From Hemerocallis citrina (Eukaryota; Streptophyta; Magnoliopsida; Asparagales; Asphodelaceae): a stretch of DNA of 64,000 bases. The notes below the pieces were generated by a model. It was not told where the DNA came from. It did no database searches and saw only the letters and a program-made list of their open reading frames with translations. The stretch covers positions 172,549,004 through 172,613,003 of the forward strand of contig CM030368.1 of assembly GCA_017893485.1 (NCBI GenBank), read 5' to 3'. Shown in pieces: positions 32,367 through 42,007 of this stretch. The position numbers and the translations under genes were made by a program. Position 1 is the stretch's first letter. Every line of letters begins with the position of its first letter.

Positions 32367-35248
32367 ATGGATAGGGCTCAGTCTGGCTCGTCAGCGTCGA
32401 CATCTGGGGGGGACGTAAAACCCACCTCCGAATCGACTTCGTGGGAGGAGTCTGATCTCGAGGGGGAGTCTGTAGGTGAGGATCAGCCAGTGTATGATGT
32501 GAAGCCGCTACGGTCTCGGAGGCTTTTTGTCGTGGAGAGTAGCGATTCTGAGGAGGGGGGCGGTAGTTCCGCCGAAGTTCAGATTCTAGGGCTGGTTTCT
32601 GAAGAGGAGGGTGGCCCCGAAGGGGGTGAAGCCGAAGGGGCTCAGATAGGAGATCAGGGTGTGGGCTCGAGTTCCATGCCGACAGGTCTGGGGCGATTAT
32701 CTACCCCCTCACCGGAACGAACCAAGAAGAAGAAGGGGTCGAGGATTGGGGGCTCGAGCCAGGCGCCTGTACAGCCTAAGCCGTTCCGTCGGTACCCTGA
32801 CGATCTTTCTGATAAGGAGGTGTTTGGGGTCCAACCGTCGTCGCCGAGCCGGAAGAGGGTGATAATGGACACACTTCCGACCGTTCTGGAGGCAGGTAAC
32901 TTGGAGGCTTTGCGGCTGGCGTACCACATAGGGTCCAGTTACGAGCTTATGTTGTCGAGCTCCACTCTTCGACCGACCGACCCCCTGCCGGATTGGTATT
33001 GCGTCTTCCCCATGGATGCCTTTATCTCCGGCCTGAGGCTGCCAGTTCACCCGTTTGTTCGCGAGGTGCTGAACTGGGCGTCCTTGGCGCCGATGCAGTA
33101 CGGGCCCAACTCTTGGAAGCAGATCATCTGCTTCGTGTTGATGTGCGAGGAGCAGAGGGTACCTCTTCGGCTGAATGTCTTCCGAGCGATGTTGATGATC
33201 AGCTTGGCGGCTGAGGGTGTCTACTACATTTCGCCCCGGGGCAAGGGGAAGGTTGTCCACGGTCATCCGGACTCCATCAAGGATTGGAAGAAGAAATATC
33301 TGGTGATCCGGAGTGAGGAACCTTGGGACATTCCCACTCGGTGGAACCACTCCAAGCCGAGCTATAAAACGCCGAGGCCGAGGGACCTGACGGCCGAGGA
33401 GTGGGAGTTTGTTGAGCGCCTCCGTCTGTCGTATAGTATCAACTGGGCGAAGGTGACCGAGGGTCACTTGGCGAGCGTCGGGCTGAGCCCGGCCGACCTA
33501 CGTATGTAGTTGTTTCTTTCTTTTGGCTTTGTTGTTCCTCTGTGCTCATTGTCCTTACTGGATCTTTTTGCAGACATGGATCCTGAGTCGATCAAGGCGA
33601 AGAGGCTTGCCATGAAGAAGGAGGAGGCTGAGAAGAAGATGGGGGTGATGAAGACGAGGGGGTCGTCCCAGATGGTTTCCGAGGCCCCTGTTCAGCCGAG
33701 GGCCAAAAGGACTCGCTCGGAGACGGTCAAGGACGCGGCGGTTCAGGGCGGTCCGGATCAGGGCAAGGTCACCGATCTCGATAAGGGGAAGGGCCCTCTG
33801 GCGGATCCGGAGGTAGAGGAGAGGCTTCGGCGACCGTGGGTGCCGAGTTGGTCGATCCGCGAGGGAGACTGTTTGACCCGAGGGCGGCAAGCCGTCGAGG
33901 TGGCGAGTAAGTTGGCGACCCCCCGGGATCGTTCGGAGATGAAGACCGAGACCCTGGATGAGGCGTATACTCGCCTCGCACAGGCCAATGTGCTGGTAAG
34001 TCTGTCAACCTCTCTTGTCCCATAGTTACGTTGTAGAGGAGGCTTCCTTAGTTGTGCTCGGTGACTACAGGCGACCGTGCAGGGGGCCCACGTGAGGGGC
34101 CTTTACGAGGCCGCTTTGAAGCGGGAGCGCGATCGGGCGGACAAGGCCGAGCAGGAGACGAAGGAGATGAAGATAGCGCTCGAAGGCTCTCAGAAGAGGG
34201 AGCAAGAGATGAAGACGACCTTCGACAAGGAGAAGGAGGAACGGGCGGAGAAGGTGGCAGCTCAGGAGAAGGAGTTTGCCAAGGAGAGGGAAGAGCTGAC
34301 AGAGACGGGTCAGCTCCTGGTGATCAAGGCTCAAGACGAGTGTTATGCGAAGGCACTCAGTCATGTGAGGCACTTCTACCCGACCCTTGACCTGTCCAAT
34401 TTCGAGTATGACATGGAGGTCGAGGGGACACCGAAGACCCCTGGCGAAGAAGGGCCTGCTCTTGACCCGTCTGCCGACCCCCCTGTGGACCCGCCTGCCG
34501 ATGCTGAGGTGGGAAAATAAGTTGTATAATTTTTATCTTTCTATTTCCTTCTCTCGATTGTATTTGCCTTCCGCGGACTGGCCACCGCATTTTTGTAAGA
34601 AGCGACTCAATTTATAAAAAAAAGATTTTTGACCGGCCAAGTGTTTTGACTTCGGGTGTTTCCGACCCTCCTTGCTTATGTGTTTTGAGTTGGCTGGTTT
34701 TCTTGTAGGTTGCGGCTTCTCTTCCCGAGGTGGACCCCCGTCGTTCCGACGTGGCGTGGCTCCAGAGCAAAGTTGAGGCCCTGGAGGCCACGTTGGTCCG
34801 CTACCGAAAGGGGGCTCGTGACACTGATGCGGCCTTCAACTATTATCGGAATAAGTCTGAGGCCTTAAGTGAGGAGGCGAGCCGGCTGAGGAGGGCGATG
34901 GTGGACCGGGACTTCGGAGGTGTCGGACTTGGACATACCATGTCGAACGCCTCGGTACAGAGGCCCTCTTCTGAGAGGTTACTTCACAATGTCATAGTGG
35001 AGAAGGAGATGGAGATACACCGTTACAAGACGATGCTGGGTGTCTCGACATCTTCCTCCGTGGGTCGGCGAGCGGAGGGGGTTCCCTCTGCGCTGCTGCT
35101 GCTGGAGCGCATGCGACCAGTGGATGCCCAGAGCTCCGTGGCTGGTGTGTCGACCGTGGCTGAGCCCAAGGACCGTCATGATGAGGAGAGGGCTCCTAGC
35201 CGTTCGGTCGGAGTGGTCCCGCCCTTCGTTGGACCCGAGGGGCTCTAA
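32367..35248 (+). CDS. Antisense spliced ORF of the Tat element (Transposase_28-like, 'putative gypsy type transposon' domain)
   Basis: Four exons join in one frame: 32367-33501, 33574-33995, 34071-34508 and 34709-35248, giving 844 codons plus stop. All introns are GT-AG (GTATGT..TTTTTGCAG, GTAAGT..GACTACAG, GTGGGA..CTTGTAG) and only exon 1 ends mid-codon. Residues about 1-165 are acidic, Ser/Gly-rich and disordered. Residues about 190-326 (LPVHPFVREVLNW, GPNSWKQI, YYISPRGK, DIPTRW) match the plant retroelement domain known as Transposase_28. Exons 3-4 are highly charged and coiled-coil-like. Despite the domain name no transposase activity is established and I claim none. The gene runs opposite to gag-pol and ends convergently with it. 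The exon 3-4 junction is inferred from frame and splice sites; alternatively exon 3 ends at the TAA at 34518-34520. Confidence 0.75.
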
Positions 35249-35320
35249 GATGGTGGCTTCCTTTGGTTTGAGATGAGTGGAGTGGTCTTGTAACGGTCTT
35301 TGTTTGTTTTCTCATAACCA

Positions 35321-35340
35321 AATAAAGGAGTATGAATAAA
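35321..35340 (+). terminator. Polyadenylation signals of the Tat antisense gene
   Basis: AATAAA occurs at 35321-35326 and 35335-35340, 73-92 bp after the antisense ORF stop, in a T-rich context. This fits 3' end formation for the plus-strand transcript before it meets the convergent pol gene, which stops at 35672. Confidence 0.6.
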
Positions 35341-35671
35341 GAATTCTTTTCCTCCTTTGCTCTGTTTTAGAAGTGCGGTGAATGATGGCGGAGGCGTGGT
35401 TCGGCTCCGTCGATCCGTGAGGGATCGACGCGGGGCCTTAGGAAGAGTCCCTGGCCTGAAGCTGGATTGGACCTACCGAGACGTTGGGGATGATACCGGA
35501 GTGAGGACTCGGGTGCCGATCCCATTGTTCGGTGTTAAGTCGGATCTGCCGAGGCATTTGGAGTTTGACAAAAAAGAGATTTCTTTCATACTAGATAGGG
35601 AGGGTTGTCGAAGCCGCCCTTTACACATGAAAGCTTACAAAGGATTTTATATACATTAGCCAAGTTAGAAC

Positions 35672-38600
35672 CTATGTTCGCTCTTCCAGGAATTTCACTA
35701 GGTGCTCGGCGTTCCAGGGTCGGCTGATGAGCCGGCCGTCCATATCCGCCAGTCGGTACGTACCAGGGCGTACAGCCTTGACTATACGGTATGGGCCTTC
35801 CCAGTTGGGGGCCAATTTCCTCTTCTTGGTTGGATCAGAGACGGACAGTTTTTGTAGCACGAGGTCTCCCGCCTTGATGTTAGTGGGGCGGACTTTCTTG
35901 TTGTAAAACTTCTCGATCCGTTGTTGGTAGATGCTTCTCCGGATTGAGGATTTCTCTCTGACTTCGGCGACGAGGTCCAGGTTGGCCCTTAAGCCTGATG
36001 AATTGTCAGCTTCGTCGAAGGCCATGATACGGGGAGAAGGCAGGCCGACCTCGACGGGGATGACTGCCTTCGTCCCATAGGTCAAGGCGAACGGCATCTC
36101 TCCCGTGGGGATCCTCTTGGTGGTTCGGTACGCCCATAGCACACTAGGCAGTTCCTCGACCCAAAGCCCTTTGGGGGAACTGTCGAGGCGCTTCTTGAGG
36201 CCGTCGAGGATTTGCCTGTTCGCGTTCTCCGCTTGGCCGTTGGACTGAGGGTGGCAAATAGCGGAGAAGCGTTGCTGGATACCGATGTCTGCACAGAAAG
36301 TTTGGAAGTTCTGACCCTGGAATTGGGTTCCGTTGTCTGTAACGAGGATCTGGGGGATGCCGAATCGGCAAATGATGTTCTTCCAAAAGAATTGTTGTAC
36401 TTGGCGCTCGGTGATGCTGGACAGGGGCTCGGCTTCGAGCCATTTGGTGAAGTAGTTGATGGCGACTATCAGGAATTTCTTTTGTCCTACTGCTGGGGAG
36501 AAGGGCCCCACAAGGTCCATCCCCCACATGGCGAACGGCACAGGGCTCGCCAGGGATCGGAGATTGGCTTGAGGAAGCCTTTTGATAGGGGAGAACCTTT
36601 GGCAGGGGCCGCACCTTTTGACTAAGTCTTGCGAGTCCTGGAGCATGGTCGGCCAATAGTACTCCTGATTCAGGGCCTTCCGAGCAGGTGTCCTGCTCCC
36701 CATGTGGCATCCGCCGATCCCCTCGTGTAGGTCTTTGAGGGCGTAGCTGGCCTTGCCGCTGGTGAGACAGCGGAGGTATGGTTTGCCATCGGCCAAGGTG
36801 TATGAGCGCTTGAAGAGGATGTCATCAATCATGATAAATCTTTCAGCTCTTACTCTGACTCGTCTGGCCTCGGCCCTGTCTTCAGGGAGCTCGGCATTGA
36901 TTAAGAATCTTCGGATGGGAGTGGTCCAGTCGTCTGGGCTGGTATCATCTTGCACACACATCACCTCCGGCTCTAGGTCATTGATACTTGGCTTTAAGAG
37001 GATTTCTATGAGCACTGTCTGATCGAGACCCTCGAAGGAGGAAGAGGCGAGTTTGGATAATGCGTCTGCTTGAGCGTTCTGTTCCCTGGGGACTCTGATA
37101 ACTATGGCGCAGCTGAAGGACGCCAGGAGTCGTCGGACTGCCGCCAAATATCTCATCATGCGATCATCGCGGGCTTCGTATTCTCCGATGATCTGATTGA
37201 CCACTAGCTGAGAATCGCTGAAGGCCCGGATTTGCTTGGCTCCGGCTCGGTAGGCGAGGGTCAATCCGGCGATCATGGCCTCGTACTCTGCCTCGTTGTT
37301 GGAGGCCGGAAAGTTGAGGCGAAGGGAGTATTGAAGTAGGAATTGGTCGGGGCCATGAAGGATGATGCCTGCTCCGCTCCCCGTTTTGCATGATGAGCCG
37401 TCGACAAAGATTTCCCAGGTCGGATCCGAACCCTCGATGCTGGGCTGCTCGGAGACGGTGCACTTAGTTATAAATTCGGCGAGGGCCTGTCCTTTAATGG
37501 CCACCCTCGGCTGATAGCTGATGTCAAACTGACTCAGCTCAATTGACCACTTGAATAAGCGGCCGGAGTTTTCGGGCTTGTGAAGGACCGTCTTTAGTGG
37601 CTGGTCGGTCAGTACTTGGACGGAGTGGGCCTGGAAGTAAGGACGAAGCTTCCGGGCTGCCATGACTAAGGCATAGGCCACCTTCTCTATCTTTGCGGAC
37701 CTCGTCTCGGCCGGGAGTAGTACTTTGCTCACATAATACAATGGCCTTTGGACCCCTTCCTCTTCTCGGACGAGGACAGCGCTTAGGGCGCTATCCGAGG
37801 TTGACAGGTAGAGCCAAAGCGGCTCGCCTGGCTCGGGCTTGCTGAGGAGAGGTGGGTTGGCGAGGTATTGCTTCAGTTGTTTGAAGGCTTCTTGTTGATG
37901 GGTACCCCACTCGAAGCCCCCTTTTCTGCGTAAGGCCTTGAAGAAGGGGAGAGACTTCTCCCCTGACTTGGAGAGGAAACGGCCGATTGCCGCCAGCCGG
38001 CCCGTGAGCCTCTGAACCTCCTTGACATTCCGAGGGGGGGACATGTCCATAATGGCTTGGATTTTCTCGGGGTTTGCCTCAATGCCGCGTTGACTGACGA
38101 TGAACCCCAGGAATTTCCCAGTGGAGACGCCGAAGGCGCATTTAGCCGGGTTGAGTCTCATGTTGTGATGTCGGAGGACACCGAAGGCTTCTTCGAGGTC
38201 GGCGACGTGGTCCGGTCCGGCCCGGCTTTTGACGAGCATGTCGTCGACGTAGACCTCCACGTTGCGGCCGATCAGGTCTTTGAAGATTCTGTTGACGAGC
38301 CGTTGGTACGTGGCTCCGGCGTTTTTCAGCCCGAAGGGCATAACGCGGTAACAATAAAGACCCTGGTCGGTGACGAACGAGGTTTTGGAGATGTCTGGTG
38401 GAAACATCCAGATCTGATTGTACCCCGAGAATGCGTCCATGAAGGACAGTAGCTCATGCCCCGAGGTTGCGTCGATTAAAGCGTCGATGCGGGGGAGGGG
38501 GAAAGGATCTTTCAGACATGCTTTGTTAAGATCCGTGAAGTCGATGCAGATCCGCCAACCCCCTGTTGCCTTCTTTACCATAACAACATTGGCCAACCAC

Positions 38601-38896
38601 TCGGGGTAGCTGACTTCCTGAATGAATCGAGCGGACAAGAGTTTGTCCACTTCTGTCTTCACAATTTGTTGCCTCTCCTGGGCGACTTTGCGCCTCTTTT
38701 GGACGACCGACTTAGAGTCAGGGATGACGCTCAGCCGATGCATAATCAAGTCTTCGGAGATCCCGGGCATGTCGGAGGGCTTCCAAGTGAAGAGATCAAC
38801 GTTGCGACGGACGCAGGCGATGATGCCTGTTTTCAAGTCCTGGGTGAGCGAGCGGCTCACCCGGAACCACTTTGATTCATCCTTGGCGTCGAACAT
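35672..38896 (-). CDS. pol: Tat pol: reverse transcriptase, RNase H, archaeal-type RNase H, integrase
   Basis: A 1074-residue open frame. Reverse transcriptase has FMDAFSGYNQI (residues 152-162) and the YVDD catalytic motif (216-219). The RT-linked RNase H follows (about 360-480). A second RNase H of the archaeal type spans about 493-620 with D499 (FVDG), E537, D561 (SDSQL) and D611 intact. The integrase has an HHCC finger (H724, H731, C762, C765) and catalytic D794, D854 and E890. The C-terminus has a GPY-type module. No chromodomain is present, as expected for Tat. The frame is continuous with gag-protease across the TGA at 39029-39031, and the stretch between that TGA and the ATG at 38896 is coding-like, so 38896 is not the natural start. 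All catalytic residues are present. Confidence 0.92.
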   Translation of the reverse strand: MFDAKDESKWFRVSRSLTQDLKTGIIACVRRNVDLFTWKPSDMPGISEDLIMHRLSVIPDSKSVVQKRRKVAQERQQIVKTEVDKLLSARFIQEVSYPEWLANVVMVKKATGGWRICIDFTDLNKACLKDPFPLPRIDALIDATSGHELLSFMDAFSGYNQIWMFPPDISKTSFVTDQGLYCYRVMPFGLKNAGATYQRLVNRIFKDLIGRNVEVYVDDMLVKSRAGPDHVADLEEAFGVLRHHNMRLNPAKCAFGVSTGKFLGFIVSQRGIEANPEKIQAIMDMSPPRNVKEVQRLTGRLAAIGRFLSKSGEKSLPFFKALRRKGGFEWGTHQQEAFKQLKQYLANPPLLSKPEPGEPLWLYLSTSDSALSAVLVREEEGVQRPLYYVSKVLLPAETRSAKIEKVAYALVMAARKLRPYFQAHSVQVLTDQPLKTVLHKPENSGRLFKWSIELSQFDISYQPRVAIKGQALAEFITKCTVSEQPSIEGSDPTWEIFVDGSSCKTGSGAGIILHGPDQFLLQYSLRLNFPASNNEAEYEAMIAGLTLAYRAGAKQIRAFSDSQLVVNQIIGEYEARDDRMMRYLAAVRRLLASFSCAIVIRVPREQNAQADALSKLASSSFEGLDQTVLIEILLKPSINDLEPEVMCVQDDTSPDDWTTPIRRFLINAELPEDRAEARRVRVRAERFIMIDDILFKRSYTLADGKPYLRCLTSGKASYALKDLHEGIGGCHMGSRTPARKALNQEYYWPTMLQDSQDLVKRCGPCQRFSPIKRLPQANLRSLASPVPFAMWGMDLVGPFSPAVGQKKFLIVAINYFTKWLEAEPLSSITERQVQQFFWKNIICRFGIPQILVTDNGTQFQGQNFQTFCADIGIQQRFSAICHPQSNGQAENANRQILDGLKKRLDSSPKGLWVEELPSVLWAYRTTKRIPTGEMPFALTYGTKAVIPVEVGLPSPRIMAFDEADNSSGLRANLDLVAEVREKSSIRRSIYQQRIEKFYNKKVRPTNIKAGDLVLQKLSVSDPTKKRKLAPNWEGPYRIVKAVRPGTYRLADMDGRLISRPWNAEHLVKFLEERT

Positions 38897-39028
38897 GACC
38901 TCTTCTAGTTCGTCGACAGGCTCGGGAGCTGGGCCATCCCTCTCGGGTTCGAGTTCAGCGGCGTCGAGGGGGAATACACCCCCTCCGACGGCGGTTATGT
39001 AGCACGACCGCGCGGTTTCGTGGCTACC

Positions 39029-41128
39029 TCAGACGATGCCGACCCCTTGGGGGGTGGGAAATTTGAGTTTCAGATGGTAGGCTGACGGTACCGCTTGGAG
39101 GGAGCTCAGTCCGGGTCGGCCGAGAATGGCGTTGTAAGCTGCCTTGATGTTGACAATCATGAAATCCATGGATTCGGTCCTCTTGACAGGAGTCGATCCT
39201 GCGGTGACGTCGAGGGTAACAATCCCTTCTATTACGACAGGGGCACCGGAGAATTCCTGTAATGTGTATCCGGCGGGCTTGAGCTTCCCACTGGGTAACT
39301 TGAGGCTCTCGAAGGCTTTGAGGAAAAGAATATTAACTGAGCTACCGTTGTCAACGAGGATTCGGCGAACCTCACAGTTAGCCATGTGCAGGCTGATGAC
39401 GAGGGCATCGCAGTGGGGTAGGTGAACGCCTTCGAGGTCCTCTCCTGAGAAGGAGACTGGCCTTGGTTGTAGCTTGGACGAGGGGTTGTTTTGGACAGCA
39501 TTCGCCTCTTGGATGAAGGCTTTTCGGGATGTATTTGACTCTCCTCCCATCGGCCCCCCGTGGACACAGTGCAAGATGAATGGCGTATCTGCGGTTCCCT
39601 CGGACTCGAGATCCTGACCCCGGAGGCGGGTCGAAGTAGGATTCGGAGGCGAAAGTCTCCGGTTCCTATCATCTCGCCGATCCCGTCGGCCTTCTCGGGT
39701 GAATTCTCGGAGGAATCCTCGTGAGATGAGTTCCTCAATTTCGTCTTTCAGGGCTCGGCATTGGTCGGTTTCGTGCCCACGATCTCTGTGGAAGCGGCAG
39801 TAGAAGCGCTGATCTTGATTCTTGTTGTTATTAGGTCGGGGAGGTAGTCGGACGAGGCCTTTGTCTTTGATTTCTAAGAGGATGGCGGATACGCTATGTG
39901 TCAAGGGAGTGTACCTCTCGAAGCGGGGGACCGGCGGGACCTTCTTCATGGCCCTCGCGTCCCTCGGAGCCTTCTTTGATGGTTCGACTTCTTCGGCCTT
40001 CCGTTTTCCCTTCCCGGTGGCCTCCCTAGCATCTTCGAGGCTAAGGGCCTCTTCTGCCCTAATGTATTTCTCGACCTTGTTGAGGAGGTCGGGAAAGTCG
40101 ACGGGGGGTTTCTTCGCCAGAGAACCTTTCAGCTGTAGATGACGGACGTTGTGCCGAAATGCCGCAGAGGCGACGCTTGGATCAAGAGAGGAGACCGATC
40201 TTGCCTCCGCGGTAAACCTCCAGACGAACACTCTGAGTGACTCTCCCTCTATCAGTCTGAGCCCAAGTAAAGAGGCGCTGGTCTTTTCTGCCTTCCGGCT
40301 GGTGACGAAGTGGGCAAGAAAATTGCCCTCTAGCTGGTCGAAGGAGTAAATGGAGCCGGGGGTGAGTTTCGAGAACCATTCACGAGCCGGACCTCGAAGT
40401 GTGGCGGGGAAGGCTCGGCATAGCAGGGGATCCGAGGGGCTGTGAATCATCATGAGGGTTTTGAAACCCTCCATGTGATCAGCGAGATCTCCCTCGCCGT
40501 CGTAGGTCTCGAATTGAGGTGGTCGGAAATTCCTGGGTATTTCCGCTTGGAGGATGGGAGCGGAGAAGGGAGGACGGACAGGTTTGTACCCCTGAGCCGC
40601 TCGCTGGTCGCCGTCTCCTATATGATCGAGGCGATCCTCCATTTCTTGGAGGCGCCTTAGGAGTACGCCATCGTCTTCTGGCTAGATTGTTGAAGGGCGC
40701 GACACGCTGGCCTCGGCATCCGACCCGGTTTGGGAGTGGAGGGCTTCCTCCCTGGGGGCCCGTCGGAGGGCCCTGAGAATTTCTCTCCGGAAGTCTTGGA
40801 ACTCCTTGTGAGTGACGGGGGCTCCCTCGACCCTGTTTGGTCGGTCTGAAGGTTGCCTTCCAATGCAGCTGAGTGCTGGCCTCCGTCCCTCGGGCTGCGG
40901 TCTTGGATGGTTCGGGGCCGGGTTGGAAGCGGCCCTTTCCCTGCTGCGGCTAATCTGTCGGTTGACGATTACTCCCCGGAGGTCGGGCTGGACTTGACGG
41001 GTAACGCTCCTTTGGGACCCCTGATGGGGAGCCCTGTGTTTTGAAGTATGTGGACCGGCGTTAGCAATTGGTGGGGGCGAGTCCCGTCGGTTGACGGAGG
41101 AAGCAGCCCCCTTACCCTTCGAGGCCAT
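39029..41128 (-). pseudogene. gag: Tat gag-protease with two nonsense codons
   Basis: The likely start is the minus-strand ATG at 41128 (MASKGKG), 81 bp inside the LTR edge. The frame runs through a TAG at 40684-40682, then capsid-type gag (YDGEGDLADHMEGF, about 40510-40550), a zinc-knuckle variant (CRFHRDRGHETDQC, about 39760-39800) and the aspartic protease motif LVDNGSSVNIL (about 39330-39370). It stops at a TGA at 39031-39029. Pol continues in the same frame, so the element originally had one polyprotein of about 1818 residues. CAG to TAG and CGA to TGA would explain both stops. Without readthrough this copy cannot express pol from gag. Confidence 0.88.
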
Positions 41129-41189
41129 GAGAGTTCGGCTGTCGAGGTGCCTTGATGGTCGTGCTCGGGTCGGCTTCTGAAGCAGTGTT

Positions 41190-41208
41190 CCCACAGACGG
41201 CGCCAACC
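41190..41208 (-). other. Primer binding site region of the Tat element
   Basis: Just inside the 5' LTR end (CCGCATCA) the minus strand reads GGTTGGCGCCGTCTGTGGG. TTGGCGCCGTCTGTGGGA is a common post-LTR sequence of plant Tat-type elements. I do not assign the tRNA with certainty. Confidence 0.75.
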
Positions 41209-42002
41209 TGATGCGGTTTATTTCTGGGAGACGTGTGGATGCACCAGGTGTGAGTTCGGACTCGATTTGTATTGAAGGAGAAAGCTGCTTGTCAGACGAT
41301 CCTCGGAGTGACCTGGCGGCTCCTGCGACGGGCTCGGAGTGAAGTGGATGCCTCGGCTCGGATCAGAGGGTTCGGATCCGAGGTCTTGTGTACCTGCAGA
41401 CGGTTCTGAAACATCGGGGTTTATCCCGGTGGCGGACCCTCCGACGATCTAGTCAGTCTCTGTGAGAGAGTAGCAATAACTAGGTGAATTTAAGTGGCAA
41501 AAGATTGGTTACCTGAAAAGGTGGGTGAGGGTCTAGTATTTATAGAGAATTCCAACCGGGTTTGGATCCGCTTGGGGGCCGGGTCTGAACCCGAAAGCCC
41601 ATGGGCCTGACGTGGCAGAAGGCCCAGGGGGTTTAGGGCTGTTGTGGCAGTACCAGGAGTGGTATAGGGCTAACGTGGCAAAGCCCTTGGTGGTATTTGG
41701 AGCTGACATGGCAGATCATGGGGCTTCTGTGCTTCTGGGAGAATCTGGTGGCGTAGGGTGCGCCAAGTCATCTTCATTCTACACCAGGATGGGCGGACGG
41801 CCCGGAGGGCTGTCGTGGATCGGAGGCCGAGGGCCATCGCCGCTCATCGGATACGAGGAGACCAGATCTGTGGGGGAGAACTGGAGGTTCGGCGCCGACC
41901 CTGCAGTGGCTCGAAGCCGAACTAGACTGTTGTTTTTACCATTTTTGAGTGAGAGCTGTATTGGGCCCTGGTTGGGCCCCAAGCCATTTTTACCCTACCA
42001 CA
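41209..42002 (-). mobile_element. Tat 5' LTR with TATA box
   Basis: A 794-bp LTR. The minus-strand TATA box CTATAAATAC at about 41536-41546 places U3 at about 42002-41546 and the transcript start near 41505. It differs from the 3' LTR mainly by transitions plus one T indel. Confidence 0.95.
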
Positions 42003-42007
42003 ATCTT

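Larger units (their letters stand above)
28933..42002 (-). mobile_element. Tat-lineage Ty3/gypsy retrotransposon, 13.07 kb
   Basis: Complete element with LTRs at 28933-29725 (3') and 41209-42002 (5'). It is flanked by ATCAT (28928-28932) and ATCTT (42003-42007), a 5-bp TSD with one mismatch, inside the Tekay 3' LTR. Order on the minus strand: primer site, gag, protease, reverse transcriptase, RNase H, a second (archaeal-type) RNase H, integrase, then a region with an oppositely oriented spliced gene and an array of about 88-bp repeats before the 3' LTR. Dual RNase H, an extra antisense ORF and 3' tandem repeats are all known Tat-lineage traits. About 16 substitutions and one indel separate the LTRs by eye (about 2%), so the insertion is recent on an evolutionary scale. 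Confidence 0.95.

Noticed and set aside
32709..33467. 252-residue open frame on the minus strand
   Set aside because: Shadow of exon 1 of the antisense gene. Composition is Arg/Pro/His-rich without a known domain.
34052..34390. 112-residue plus-strand frame rich in Gly/Glu/Arg
   Set aside because: Alternative frame over exon 3, whose true frame fits both splice junctions.
36212..36625. 137-residue plus-strand frame opposite pol
   Set aside because: Mirror frame of the integrase region, whose minus-strand reading has all catalytic motifs.
28933..42002. Envelope-like gene in the Tat element
   Set aside because: The extra ORF is antisense, with a Transposase_28-like domain and no signal peptide or membrane segments.
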